Positions 9,847 through 22,261 of a stretch of 64,000 nucleotides of DNA are shown here, piece after piece; the first letter of the stretch is position 1, and the number at the start of each line of letters is the position of its first letter. Source of the stretch: Muscardinus avellanarius. Lineage: Eukaryota > Chordata > Mammalia > Rodentia > Gliridae. Position numbers and translations under genes: made by a program. The stretch covers positions 27,738,966-27,802,965 of the forward strand of contig OY726565.1 in NCBI GenBank assembly GCA_963383645.1. The letters run 5' to 3'. The notes beneath the pieces are model-generated. The model was not told the origin of the DNA, ran no database searches, and saw only the letters and a program-made list of their open reading frames with translations.

Positions 9847-11639
9847 ACAGTAACAGGGAAGCTATTCCACCCAGAGAGAAAAGCAAGTTATTTAAACCAG
9901 GTCAAAGCTTCTTTGGTGCTCACTTTCCTCCTGAGACAACTTACTGCTGATTCTTAATTCCTTCAAGATAAACAAGGTAAGTCAAGGTTCCATGTATGTA
10001 TTTAGTAGATCTTAACAGAAATTTGTTAATTTAAAAGTTTTCATAAAACTAAAAGCCAAAGCCACATAGCTGTATTTGTGTGAAGCTTTCAGTGATGTTT
10101 AGCAGTTTTCAAAGATGATGTTGTGCTTGGTATGACCAATGAATAAAGCAGAAAAGAAAACACTAGGAATTGCTATGTAGTAGATAAAGTACTTATAAAA
10201 AAGTATAGTGAATGCATATATATGATAATGTCCAAATATGATTTACTTTAAACCTAGACTTGCAGGATTTAAAAGTTGCATTTGAGGTTAATCGTTACTA
10301 CCAAAACATACATCTCAATGTCACAGTCATATTTTATTAAAAGTGCTTTATTTCTACTTAAAATTACCACCTATATCATATTCAAGGTACCCCTTTAACA
10401 TACAGTGAAATGTAAATACTTTACATAGACATTTCTTGGGAAATTTATAAGTGTGTTTACATTGCATTATGAAATTATAAATCGTATTTTTCTAGCTAGG
10501 CTTCACTTTTTTTGCCTTTCATTTTGTATTGTCAGGCAAAAATGAGAGAAGTGTAACTTTTTAGACAAGAAAATACACTTGTTAAGAATTTGATAAAAAT
10601 TTTAAATGGAGATTTATTTTTGTGCTTTCAGACAAGTTATGAAGAAAATGCCATTTTTCCTATTTTCTTTTTTATTTACTCACAAATTGTTTGCACCAAA
10701 GTGGAAGTGTATTATTATCATCACTAGAGTTTGTGTCAGAAACATTCTGAGACCTGTCTGGAAAAGGACCTTTTTACAGTTATATATGTATTAAAAAATA
10801 GTGCTGTGCTCTGAATACTAATATATATAATCTGCATGGTAACATTAGTAATATTTATCAGTGATTTCTTCTTCCTAAGAGCACTGTTAATCAGAATCTG
10901 TTGGAGTACACTTTGCATATGAAGGGTTTTGCAAATTACTAAAGAGTCCTCTGCATATAGTTTGTGTTTTATTTATGTTTTTATTTTATATTCTGAGTGA
11001 TACTTGTATAGAATTAATTCCTTAGTTTTAGCTTAACACTTCACGCTTAACTTCAGAAGCAGGGATTATGCATGGAACGAAGGCACGGATGTACTTAGGA
11101 CAGCTGGAATATGTTTGTGATTTATTTCTTTCCCTCCCCTAATTCCCAGTTTAGTTTCAGTCATTTGTCTTAAAAGGAATCTTAACATCTGTTTAGTTTT
11201 ATGTCATCTTTGTGCTTAACCAATTCAGTGAAATGTCCTCTTGCTTCTTATCTGTGCTGGGTACTTACATACAGCGAGAAATTACTTTCTACCTAAATAA
11301 ATATGTTTCTTTTTTGTCTTTTACACTTTAAACTTGTTTTATCCTAAGTGACCAACTAATAGGAGCCACATGAGTCTTCTTTAAAGATACAAACATGGTT
11401 AATGCTCCAGGTTTTCGTTACTAAGTTTTGTCACAAACTCACCCAATAAACAGATGCAGAAGACCACTCTTCACAAAACCTCTCTGCTGAGGGGAAGATC
11501 TAGACACATGTATATTCAGGTAAAAAAAAAAAAAAAAACTATAAGTAAAATAGTGTGTTATTAGTCTGTCATGTTAATCTACGTGTTTTCATAGAACAAT
11601 TCAGTCAATTGCCAATTAATTTATTGGGGATAATTGTAG
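9847..11639. other. Unique AT-rich intron
   Basis: About 1.8 kb free of recognisable SINE or L1; an A17 run at 11522-11539. The insertion-poor state could reflect constraint or chance. Confidence 0.4.
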
Positions 11640-11960
11640 AGGAGCTTTGAGAGCATATCCTGCAGCATAGGCTGGTCAGACTTGGCTTCATGAAGAGGTG
11701 CTTTAAGGTAGTCTTAAAAGATTGGTGGAGTCAAGACAAGAAAGGCATCCAAAGTAGGTGGGATGGTACGAGGGGAGGCTTGGAGGTGGGGAATGTCAGT
11801 GAAGAAGGGAACAAGCTGTGTCCTGTTTGTCTGGAGCAGATGATTTCTGGAAGAGTGTAATGAGAGGTAAATATGGCAGAGCTTGAGAGATTCAAATGTA
11901 GGAACCCTGTAGATGACATACTAGACTGTGAGGAAGTCAGTAAGATTGGAACAAGGGACC
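11640..11960 (+). repeat. Old interspersed repeat, same family as 30370-31190
   Basis: gcttcatgaagaggtgcttt, agaagggaacaagctgtgtc and tggagcagatgatttctgga follow the same order as in the other copies. Confidence 0.4.
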
Positions 11961-12054
11961 AATAGTCCATCTCTATGAAAATTAATCTGTCTTGGTGAGC
12001 CACATGTCTTAAGAGTTTATAGAAATGTAAGGCTTTCTGGCTTGTCAACCAAAC

Positions 12055-12290
12055 TAGAGTCCAGCCCCCAGTTATTCAAATCAAACACAAATCTAGGTGT
12101 TGTTGGGGACCTTTTGGCCAGAAATCCAAACAAAATCTCACTGAAGAAAAATAAAACTAATGGTTTTTATTGTGAACTTTGAAAGCACAGTTGAAGTTAA
12201 ATAGATAAGGAAGATTCCAGATTGTTGGTATTTCAAGACAGAGTGGATAACAGGTAATTAGAGGAGCAACTGTTAAGATGAATTTAGTCT
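12055..12290 (+). repeat. Diverged tandem repeat, copy A
   Basis: agttattcaaatcaaacaca at 12070, tttttattgtgaactttgaa at 12163, gaggagcaactgttaag at 12261. Counterparts in copy B are in the same order and strand. Confidence 0.6.
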
Positions 12291-12429
12291 TTTCCCCCCT
12301 TTTGTTTGAGTCATCTTCTGCCCCTTAAAATATTTTCCCCAAATTTATCTTTGATGTAGAAGTTCTACAGTTTTCTCAGAGGATCTCAACTCTTATGCGG
12401 TCACCATCATCTCCTGGATGGCTCCCATG

Positions 12430-12865
12430 CTTGTATCTCTAATCCAGTCCTGAGTTATCCAGTCAAACACAAATGTAAGGCTCATAGCAGCCTGTAGCCA
12501 TACCACCCCTCTCTTACTCACAGGCTTTCCATGATTCCCAGTGTGGCAGGGAACATTGCTGGTGGCTCCTCTGATTTCCTTGCTGGATATGGGGATCTTG
12601 CTGCTAGAGATCTAAATGGAATTTTCACTACTTTTTATACATATATAACTGTGGAAAGATCCTTTTTCAGACAGGTCTCAGAATATCTCTGACCCAAACT
12701 CTAGTCATGATAATAATACACTTCCACTTTAATGCAGACAATTTGTGAGTAAAAAATCCAAATTTAAATTTGTAAAAGCTAGTGCTTTTATTGTGAATTT
12801 TGAAAGTACAGTTGATATAAGATTAAAGAAGCAACTGTTGTGGCTATTTAATGAACTTTCTTTTT
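12430..12865 (+). repeat. Diverged tandem repeat, copy B
   Basis: agttatccagtcaaacacaa at 12453, ttttattgtgaattttgaaa at 12787, aagaagcaactgttg at 12825. Longer than copy A by an inserted stretch of about 200 bp. Confidence 0.6.
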
Positions 12866-13640
12866 CTCCCTTATCTGTCTAGCAAATTTTTATTTTGTTT
12901 TCAAAGAATAGCTAAAAATTGTGTCTCTTGTTCTCTAACTAACCCTAGCAGAGATGTTAGCAGAGATGGTCTTTTGCCTCATTACTCACCTGGGCATATT
13001 TTACGCTTCTGATACTAAAGAAATAGAATTGTTTACATGGTTTCCTCCCACGCCAGGTTGTCAGCTACTTTTAACTTGGAATTTTCAGTGCTTATAATTC
13101 CATTTAAATGCTGAGTATGCAATTTGGAAATGAATATATGAGTATCTATGTTTATTTAGAAGAAAATGAATGGTGTTTAGGTTGACATGTGTATTTATAA
13201 GTGGCTTATGGATGGAGAGGTTTGGGGAGTGCTAGAGTCTTAGAGAATAAGATAAAGAAGAAAAGGAGGCTACGTGTAGAGCAATGCTTCAAAGAAGCAG
13301 GAGGAATTGTGTCCTACTCCAGAAAAGAGGAGGGGAGGGTTTGATGAAGATCAGGATTCCCTAGGAAGGCAGGCAGAGGAGGAAACTATCTTCCCAGGAA
13401 CATAAAAGTCAAAAGGAAATGAGAAAAAAATGGGGCTTTTCCTAAAATGAGGAGACTGTTTAATGTGAAAAACTTGAAATTTTAAAACTCTATTTGTTCG
13501 CTTTGATCTAGAGCACTTAAAGTGCTTCTAAGAATAAAGCCGTAAAAGAAAGCCAGGAGTTAGCAGAAGATAAACGTGTTGAAGTTCTGCACATCCTGCA
13601 GCCCTGGACAGCATCCAGGGCACGGGGCAGGGCTGGCGGC
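12866..13640. other. Intron, nothing recognised
   Basis: Purine-rich stretch at 13200-13430; no exon or mobile element supported. Confidence 0.4.
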
Positions 13641-13644
13641 AGGA

Positions 13645-13855
13645 CTGAGCCACAGCCTCTGGGTTTCAGTTCTGGTCCTGCCACTTACTATGTCTGTAAA
13701 TTTTTTTCTTTTCTTTGGCCTTTTTTGGGGGGCAGCGGGGGGCACATTGTAATTGGACCTATGTCTTGTGATTCTGACACAATCATTTAACATCTCATCA
13801 TTGATTTTCTTATTAACAAGCTGAAAATATTTTGCAAACAGTAGTTTTCTTTGTG
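13645..13855 (+). mobile_element. MIR remnant interrupted by T/G-rich tract
   Basis: ttctggtcctgccacttact at 13669 is a MIR core phrase; tttaacatctcatcattgat continues it after an inserted poly-pyrimidine/G-rich tract at 13697-13742. Confidence 0.5.
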
Positions 13856-15082
13856 AATACAATTATTACTTTATGAGGCAGCGGTGATAACTGGAAGATA
13901 GTCTAGACTGGCCCGTGCCCACAACGGGTCAGCTTGTAGAATGTCAGAAGGAGGGCAGCAATCTGGCCAGCTGTTCTAAAACAAGCAGGCAAGAGCTCAG
14001 GAGCCATGTTCGACATCAGGGCTCACAGTTGATGTTGGACATGTCACAGATGTGTGTTGGTGATAATGACGTTGCATGTCACTGTTATACTGCAGTGGCC
14101 TTGAAGAGAAAACACAAAGGTTGAAAAGAAGCATTTTATTCTGTCATTGAAACTTCTGGCAAAACATCCATGATATTTAACTTTTACAAAATTACCTGCA
14201 ATTTCTCATCAGATGTGTTTAATGTATTCTTGAGGTCATTTTTTTCCTGTAGCTTCCAGGATTTGTTCTTTTTTATTTTTAAGTTTTTTCATGTGTATTT
14301 AACATAGCACATGGTAGGGGATGCTTTCAAATTCACAATCATAAAATGCTCCATTTTTCTCAGATTGATTTATAATTTGATTGCTCATTTTCCTTTAGAA
14401 AAGATAAACTTATTTTGCACATAAATACAGCTGAATTTTAGGAATCTAGACCCATCCAGTACTTTTCTTCTTTTTGTGCTTAAGGGCAATTTTTAGAGCC
14501 TTTCACTAGCATTTGTCAGAATTCAGTTTGTAAACAAAAATCTCCCTGTCTCTAAGGAGAACAACAGAACTGAGAATGACTTCTTGGGGTGTGTTAATGT
14601 GCAGAGGTGGGGTTCCTATTCATTGTGAGGACACTAACAATGGCTGCAGCCAGGCTGCCCTGACATTACCTAACAATTTACTAAGGCAGGGAGATGCCGA
14701 AGTCACTGGCAGTGGGTCTTGGCCTGTTAAATTGAGAACAAATGGAGTGTGACAGCATGTGTTGATTCTGAAACAAACAATTCCTGGAATAAAGAGCACA
14801 GTCCACTGCTTACATAAGAAGACTTCTGATTAACACAATGGCAATTCGAGTTTCATCTACAGGAAAGCCCAGAGACTGAGGAATAGAAAGTTTCAGCTTC
14901 TAATTTTCACTGTGTTAATTAAGGAGCTGTGTGAGCAGAGGCTAAGAACTTCACCTTATCTGTACCTTATCTCTACTATTTTAAACAAATAGTTTGGCTA
15001 GGCTCACCATCACATCATAATGTAGTTCAGAGTGATAATGACATACATGCACCAGTATTTTTTTCTTTTAATTTCCAGTGGT
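13856..15082. other. Unique intron sequence
   Basis: About 1.2 kb without identifiable repeats or exons. Confidence 0.4.
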
Positions 15083-15275
15083 AACCAGTCATGGTGGCAC
15101 AGGCACAGATCTGTAATCCCAGTAGTTGGAAGGCTGAGACAGGAGGATCACAGGTTCGAGGACAGGCTCAGCAAGTAGTGAGACTCTCAGTAACCTAGCA
15201 AACCCTATGTCAAATAAAAATAAAATAGGGCTAGGGGGGAAGCATAGAGGTGGACTGCCCCTGGGTCCAATCACC

Positions 15276-15279
<4 letters not shown>
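15083..15279 (+). mobile_element. Composite B1-dID SINE
   Basis: Sense: gtcatggtggcacaggcaca to tgggtccaatcaccagtaac; runs into (AC)n. Confidence 0.85.

Positions 15280-15323
<44 letters not shown>
15280..15323. repeat. (AC)n microsatellite at SINE 3' end
   Basis: About 22 AC units replacing the expected A-tail of the preceding SINE. Confidence 0.95.
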
Positions 15324-15324
<1 letters not shown>

Positions 15325-16599
15325 AAAAAAGTCCCATCACTGTTTCAGGTGTATTCTATTCTAAATTAGAACAATTTAATTTGATGATCACTTGCATCTC
15401 AGGATTTTCAGCTTAGTTTTTATTTTAGTACTGCTTTAATGTTACATAAACCTCAAGATGTATTAGGTAAAGGAAATAATAAATATTCTTATATTCTTAT
15501 AAATGTTTATCTTCTCTAATGAAAAACTGTCAGCTTTTTTTGTGGCTTGTATCAAAGTGTTTTTCTTCAGAAGAGTCATCAGCTGCACAGTTTTGGCCTC
15601 ATTCACTTGTGTCCCCTAGTGTAAGTGCATCTAAACCTAAATCAAACATTTTCTGCATGGTTAACTTAATCAGGACCGTCACTGTGTATAATCAAGTTAG
15701 GACAGGGCCTTGAGAGTAATAAGAAAAATCTGGAAAGAAGAGAAGCAGAAAGCAATTGACTTCCTACTGAGATGTCAAATTAGCATCAGTAATAAGAACA
15801 TCACTCAAGTCCCCTATTTTGTTAACATTTCCCTCTATTAATGCTAGACACCTGCTTAGGCACACCTGTTCTTCTCCACAGACCATTAAATACTGTACTT
15901 GAAATAATTCAGTCAATTCCCTAAAATACAGGTTATGCTCTTCTGAAGATTGATGACTCTTAATCTAGGATGTGTTTACTTCCATTTTTAGGCTTTTATT
16001 AAGATGAAGGTAGCAGAATTAAGATTTAAAAATCTAAAGAATTTCATATCTTTCATATTTTCTGCCACACCAGCTTTCACCATCAGAGGTTTCTGTCTTA
16101 CGTCCTGAGTTTCATTGGGTGTTTGGATGTGCAGCTTTATGTGTTACTATTTCACACCTTTTCCATCCACAGTTAGTGAAGAAGCAACAGCCTCAGTTCC
16201 TCACATCTCTTAGGCATCTGCACAAATCAAACCCTTTGTGTGTAAGTTATCTTCTTCCCAGTTGTGGATTCACTCCCCACAGCGCCACTCAACCACTGTA
16301 GATGTCAGAGTAACAGGCTTACTCCATATAACTGTACTCCTTGTAATGGCTGTACTCTGAGGTGGGTTTGAGCTCAGTGCCAGCCTGAAATGAAAAAGCC
16401 AGAACATTTTGCTCTAAAAGGATTCACTAGTCAGAGCCACGCTGTGCTGGTGAGCACCCTCATCATCCTTTCGCCTCATAAAGTTTGCTTGCTCACTCGC
16501 TCTTGCTGGCTCTCTATCACCTTGCTTCTCTCTTACTCATTTTCTAAGCTGTAATCTAAAAGCACTTTTACAGCTATAGTCTAAAACAGCTGATCATAC
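15324..16599. other. Intron, nothing recognised
   Basis: No SINE or exon seen over about 1.27 kb. Confidence 0.4.
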
Positions 16600-16965
16600 A
16601 ACTTAGAGGGAGGAGGAAGATGCATTTGCTTATGGTTGGAGATTGTGAGTTCAGTCCATGTGAAGTCAGCGATCTCGAGGGTCAGAGGCATGAAGGCAGG
16701 AAATAAAGAGGGAGGGCACAAGGCTTTGCTCACAGCATGGAGACTGGAAGTGAGAAAAGGAGGGGAGGGGAACATACATTCCCCAGGACCTCAGCCCCAG
16801 GGACCCACATGCTCCATCCACACTCTGCTGGCCTAAGCCACCACCCAGATAAACCCATTATAGTGGGTTTATCCACTGCTGAGATTGCAGCCCTCATGAC
16901 TTAACTATATCAAGCCTGATAGCAATACATGAGCTCTCTTTTGGGGAAATTCTATAACTATAACA
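16600..16965 (-). repeat. MaLR-type LTR remnant
   Basis: cagccccagggacccacatg, tccatccacactctgctggc and gcagccctcatgacttaact match the antisense side of MST/MLT-like LTRs in order. Contains a perfect inverted repeat at 16848-16873. Confidence 0.5.
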
Positions 16966-17087
16966 TTTAGGTTTTGCAAAATTCCTCCTAACTTAAGTCC
17001 TTCTATGCCTACCAAATCATCTTACTACCTCTTCCCTCCACATAAGCCATAAATTACCCTCCTGCTCCACTTTAAAAAAATTAATTT

Positions 17088-17290
17088 TCAGCCGGGCTTG
17101 GGAAGGCTTTCACTTGGGAGGCTGAGATAGGAGGATCGTTCAGGTTCGAAGCCAGCCTCAGCTACTTAGTGAAGTTCTCAGCAACTTAGTGAGACCCTGT
17201 TTCCAAATAAAATATAAAATAGGTCTGGGAGTATAGCCCGGAGGTAGAAAAGCCCCTAGGTTTCAACCCCAACCACAAAAATAAAATAAA
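17088..17290 (+). mobile_element. Composite SINE, intermediate type
   Basis: Sense: gccgggcttgggaaggcttt (B1 start partly deleted), then cgaagccagcctcagctact and the type 2-like linker tttccaaataaaatataaaa. Confidence 0.82.
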
Positions 17291-17360
17291 AAATTAATTT
17301 CCATTCCTCTAGAACAGGTAGGCCAGTTAGATATTAGAAATTAGTTGCTGAACTAACATG

Positions 17361-17388
17361 TACCAACTACATGTATGTGTAGTTGGTA
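17361..17388. repeat. Perfect inverted repeat (11-bp arms)
   Basis: Arms taccaactaca / tgtagttggta with a 6-nt spacer. Confidence 0.85.
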
Positions 17389-17399
17389 ATCATAAGTTT

Positions 17400-17885
17400 A
17401 CATGAACCTTCAATCTTAATATAACAAATGAGAATAAAACATTTCCAGATAATATAAGCTCCCTGGGATCCTAGAACTACTAGCCAGGAATTAGGTGATG
17501 ATGTTTTGGAAAAATGCAGGCACTAGAGTAGTTCTTACTTTTCACGGTTGGATTTGTTTCTTATATAATCATGTAGAATCTCCAAGGGCTACATGCAGGT
17601 CTCCGAGCATGTGGGGGCAAGGTTTCAGGAGAATAGGGCAGTGTGAATTATTCTGTAACTAAAATATGATTTGAATGGGATTTCTGCAATAATTTTTGTC
17701 TTGCTCCCTGGAAATTTGCAAGTGAACATATTTGTAAATTGTACATACTGAACTGAAAGTATTCTGTCTGTCAATAAAGTCCCCAATGTCCTATTAACAA
17801 AATGGAAATTATTTTAAAAAGGTACCTGGGGTAAAGGGTAAAGATGTCGGTCTGATCTGTATGTCTTACCTCCTCTTGCTTTTAG
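17400..17885. other. Intron, nothing recognised
   Basis: No identifiable element. Confidence 0.4.
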
Positions 17886-18066
17886 TGTGTGTGGTACAGG
17901 GAATTGAACCTAGAGGTATTCTACCTCTGAGCTACACCCCCAGTCCTTCAATATTTTTATTTTGAAACAGGATCTTCCTACTTTGCTGAGGCTAGCCTTG
18001 AACCTGTGATTCTCCTGTCTCAGTTTTTCAAGTACTGGGATTACAAGCATGCACCACCACACATGG
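17886..18066 (-). mobile_element. Composite B1-dID SINE
   Basis: Antisense: gtggtacagggaattgaacc to gcaccaccacacatgg. Confidence 0.82.
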
Positions 18067-18656
18067 TTTACTTTTTTATTTTATAAATGAAAGAGAAACA
18101 AAATCCTTGATTTTCTCTTCTGAAAATTCTGGAAAAAATAAACTATATTATTTCCAATTTTATGGTTTTGAGAGGACTAGCCCTATTACCCAATTTTCTT
18201 TGGAATCCCTGCTTAAATAAAATTTTGACAAATGGTTTTTTATGTTTTATTTAAAAATGTAGAAAATTCTTTTTCAGTTATGTGATGATCAAAAGTCCAA
18301 TATTACAATGTCCTAGCACATCCTGGTTTTACTCAGTGATGTGGAAGTTTTGTTGTTCTCAAACCTGTCCTGCAACTAGGCCGCGCCACTTCAGGAGGAA
18401 AGATCTATGGATGTTGTAGAGCCCTGTGTGCCAACATGGAGGACAATCCCCCAGGGAGAACAAGTGACAACAGGGTCTGCAGAGGTATGGCTAGCCCCTA
18501 GAACTGACACCTTTACACATCTCCTCCTTTGCTCATAGACTCCAAGTTTCCTGAACTGATGGGAGGAAAGATCCATGAAAGAGAATACGATTTTTACTAT
18601 TCATGTAGGACTTCCTTTGCTTTTGGTTTTTGTTTTTGTTTGTTTTGTTTTGTTTT
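18067..18656. other. Intron, nothing recognised
   Basis: No identifiable element. Confidence 0.4.
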
Positions 18657-18839
18657 TGGTGGTACCGGGGTTCCCGGAAACCCTTCTACCTCCGGGCTAC
18701 ACCCCCAGACCTATATTTTTATATTTTTAATTTGGAAACAGGGTCTCTTAAGCCAGCGAGGCTGGCTTTGAACCAGCCGATCCTCTTGTCTCCGCCTCCC
18801 AAGTGCGGGGATTACAAGCATGCGCCACCACGCCCAGCC
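18657..18839 (-). mobile_element. Composite SINE, type 2
   Basis: Antisense: tggtggtaccggggttcccg, cttaagccagcgaggctggc, end caccacgcccagcc. CpG-rich, probably young. The flanks cttcctttg are repeated on both sides. Confidence 0.87.
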
Positions 18840-19852
18840 TTCCTTTGGTTTTTATCAGCGAAATGTGTCACAAATATTTCAGAGTTTCACATAAACTCTA
18901 AACAGAAATGTTCAACATATTTGCTCTATGATAATTTCTTAATATGTATCAAAGTATTGTATTATGAAGCATAGAAAATTTTTATACGTGAGAGATGGTA
19001 AGGAAAAGGTTTTATCCTCTCCTACTTTGACAAAAATACATTTGTGTTTAGCTTACCCCACCTCCGGATAATACCTATTCCCCTCTATTCTCTTACTTTG
19101 CCTCTGTTCTGCACCTCAAGGGCCCTGTGTGTGCATTCTAGATAGGTGCATATACACTGGGACTTTAGTGTGTGCACACTAGTGCTGTGACCCGTCCTTG
19201 GGGAGATAGACTCTAGAAAGACACCTGTGACACTAGGTCCTAGGTGTGGGTTCGGGGCCATTTAGACAGGAATTTCCAGGATCCCAGCTATCTAATGGCT
19301 AGTTCACAAAAGGGACAGGCCCTCCCTCCAGATGGGCAAGTGCTCGCAGCCCCTTCTTGATGGATGGGGATGGGAAAGCTACATGAAGAGCAAGGCCAAA
19401 TGAGAGCAGAGCACCCTCTTCAAAGCAGGAGCAGAATGGGACCCCAAGCCGGGGTCCAAAGGCTGCACAGAGACAGTCTATTCACATTACCTTTAATATA
19501 GCATGTTTTTCCTAACCATCTATAATAACTATAATTAACTCATTTTCCTATTTTATTTTTGTGCAATTTTATTTTATGTATATTCTGTTCATATCCATCC
19601 AATTTGTTATGACATCGTGGCCAATGCTTACATGATAAATGTGTACAACTGAAATGACAGAAGGCAATCACAAATTTCTCTTAACATGAAACTTTGCCTT
19701 TAAGGGATAATTACACCCATTTTATTCAGGTTTTTATTTTAAAAGCATTCACTCCCTTCCCTATAGACATAGAATTACACCTGTTACCTGCCTCTTCACT
19801 GTGGCCTAGAATAAGTAATTTCCTCCTTTCCCTCCTCCTTTTCTTCTTCTTT
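18840..19852. other. Intron, nothing firm
   Basis: The 19.17-19.46 kb stretch is GC-richer, possibly an old LTR fragment; not assigned. Confidence 0.35.
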
Positions 19853-20053
19853 AGTGGTGTAGGGATTGAGTCCAGGGGCACTCTCCTTCCTAGCTACACC
19901 CCTAGCCCAATTTTATGTTTTATTTTGAAACAGCGTCTTGCTAAGTTGCTGAAACCCTCATTATGTTGCTGAAGCTGGCTTTGAACCTGTGATCCTCCTG
20001 TCTCAGCCTCCTAAGTACAGTTATTACAGGTGGGTGCCACTACTCCCCACTCC
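19853..20053 (-). mobile_element. Composite B1-dID SINE
   Basis: Antisense: gtggtgtagggattgagtcc to gtgccactactccccactcc. Confidence 0.82.
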
Positions 20054-20456
20054 TGTTCTACTGGTTCAGGCTACAAGACAAGATGAGTCCCCCAAACGAG
20101 AAACTAGCCAGTTACGTTCCACTGCCCAACCATTTAGAGCACTTGATGGAGTCACATTGTGTTTCAATGAGGAGGCCTCCATCAGTGGGAATTAATAATG
20201 TACATCCAGTCTTTCCTAGGTTGATTGTACTACTGTCTCAATGTTAAAATTTTCTGCCTATCTCTTAATTTTCTTGAAGAGACTCCAAAAAAGAATTTTA
20301 CATGCAGCACACGGCTTATTTTAAATCAGAGCATCCTAATTTTGATGAAAATGCATTCAATTCATTTAAAGTATTGTGGTTAGAACAGATAACATTGAAT
20401 AATAAAACATAGAAAATATTTTTACATATTTTCTTTTTGTTCAAAAACTCATCTAT
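20054..20456. other. Intron, nothing recognised
   Basis: AT-rich, no element identified. Confidence 0.4.
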
Positions 20457-20640
20457 GGCCAGGCATGGTGGTGCACATTTGTAATCCCCGTGCTTGGGAG
20501 ATGGAGACAGAAGGATCGCGCGGGTTCGAAGCCAGTCTCGCTGGCTTAAGAGACCCTCTTTCCAAATAAAAATATAAAATAGGTCTGGGAGGGTATCCCA
20601 GAGAAGGGCTCCATCCCCAGTAACACAAAAAATAAAAACA
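20457..20640 (+). mobile_element. Composite SINE, type 2
   Basis: Sense: tggccaggcatggtggtgca, type 2 junction tctcgctggcttaagagacc, A-rich end; ctcatcta repeated on both sides (20448 and 20642). Confidence 0.87.
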
Positions 20641-20830
20641 CCTCATCTACCTATAATAATTTGTGCAGTATAATCATTGACACAAAATAATTAGGAACTT
20701 TAGATATACATGATTGTATATATACACATGGTTGTATACGTACTATCAGGAAAGGATTTGTCTTCATTGAGCTCTGAAGGGTACCTTATACAGTGAAGTT
20801 TTTGTGTTTGTTTGTTTGTTTATTTGTTTT

Positions 20831-21012
20831 GCAGTATGGGAAATTGAACCCAGGGGCATTCTACCTTCAAGCTACACCCCAGCCCTATTTTTTTTATTCC
20901 TCACTAAGTTGTAGAGGGCCTCACTAAGTAGCTGAGGCTGGCCAAGAACCTGTGATCTTCCTGTTTCAGCCTCCCAAATACTGAGATTACAAGGGCGCGC
21001 CACCATGCCCAG
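20831..21012 (-). mobile_element. Composite B1-dID SINE, type 1
   Basis: Antisense, flanked by tacagtgaag at about 20788 and 21014. Confidence 0.85.
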
Positions 21013-21224
21013 TTTACAGTGAAGATATTTAATGATGATTATGTTGTTAGAATCTTCCCTCTAACTATACATTTTCTGAGACATTATGGGGAAGAATGAG
21101 TTTCTTTAACTCTGTTGCAAAGAAGAGATGTATTGTTTGAAATAGGAACATATAGAGGAAAAATGAAATAAAAAAAATCTGTCATTTAAAGTTAAAGAAC
21201 ACTCTTAGAAAAACTTTTATTTTT

Positions 21225-21440
21225 AGCTGGGCATGGTGGTGCACACTTGTAATCCCAGCTTTTGGGAGGCTGAGACAGGAGGATCGTGATTCAAAGACAG
21301 GCTCAGCTACTTAGTGAGGCCCTTTGCAACTCAGTGAGACCCTGTTTCAAAATAAGGAATAAAAGTAGGGCTGGAGGCATAGCTCAGAGGTAGAATACTC
21401 CTAGGTTTCATCCCAGTATCGCTAAAACAAACAAACAAAA
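21225..21440 (+). mobile_element. Composite B1-dID SINE, type 1
   Basis: Sense: agctgggcatggtggtgcac to ggtttcatcccagtatcgct plus an A-rich tail (aaacaaacaaacaaaaa). Confidence 0.87.
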
Positions 21441-21511
21441 AGATCCCAGTGCCATAAAAAAAAAAGAAAGAAAGAAAAACTATTTTATCTTTAAATTGTG
21501 TTGTGGGTTTT

Positions 21512-21512
21512 T

Positions 21513-21547
<35 letters not shown>

Positions 21548-21737
21548 TGTGTGTGTGGTATTGGGGTTCCTGGAAGCCCTTCTACCTCTGGGCTACACTC
21601 CCAGACCTATTTTTACATTTTTATTTGGAAACAGGGTCTCCTAAGCCAGCGTGTGCGGCTAGCTTCGAACCTGCGCGATCCTCCTGTCTCTGCCTCCCAA
21701 GCGCGGGGATTACAAGCGTGCGCCACCACGCCCGGCA
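21512..21737 (-). mobile_element. Composite SINE, type 2, with 13-bp TSD
   Basis: Poly-T and (GT)n tail from 21512, ID part from 21557, B1 end gcgccaccacgcccggc at 21736. The target site tgttgtgggtttt is present at 21499-21511 and 21738-21750. Confidence 0.9.
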
Positions 21738-21769
21738 TGTTGTGGGTTTTATTAGAATACTGTCTACTA

Positions 21770-22261
21770 CTATTACTGGACCCAGGTGTGAGCCCTGGAG
21801 AACATTATGTTAAGTGAGATCAGCCAAGCACAGAAGGAGAAGGTACATATGTTTCCTCTAATATGCTCAAACTAGAAAACACAGAGGATACCAGTGGGAC
21901 TCCAGATAATGGAGGGGAAATACCAGCAAAGTTTGAATGGAAAGATAGGAGAGGAAGAAGGCTGATCTTGATTAATGAGGGTCTACATCTGAACATGTGT
22001 AAAATTATGAATAAGACATGGTTAACCTGGACAACCATTGGTGGGAGGGGGGAAGGGAAAGTGGGGGTGGGGGGAGAGGGCACCAAATATAGTTTAAATG
22101 TATACTATTTATGTTCAATAGAAAAATTGTTAAAAAAAAATAAAATATGTATATGGTCCAAAAAACAAAAAAAAAGGTCTGGGAGTGTAGCCTGGAGGTA
22201 GAAGGGCTTCCAGGAGCCCCAGTGCCACCAAAAAATAAATAAAAAATTTTAAAAAATTAAA
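21770..22261 (+). mobile_element. L1 3' end fused to a type 2 SINE 3' tail, one TSD pair
   Basis: L1 3' UTR from about 21785 to 22150 (ctctaatatgctcaaactag; gggcaccaaatatag), homologous to the reverse complement of 27838-28166. It is followed by the ID-like tail of a type 2 SINE (aaggtctgggagtgtagcct) at 22173-22228. The unit is flanked by agaatactgtctacta (21754-21769) and agaatactatctacta (22262-22277), one mismatch. Confidence 0.8.

Noticed and set aside
9960..9985. ttccttcaag followed shortly by gtaagtcaag, resembling a micro-exon
   Set aside because: The enclosed segment would be only about 9 bp and no RIM sequence is recognisable.
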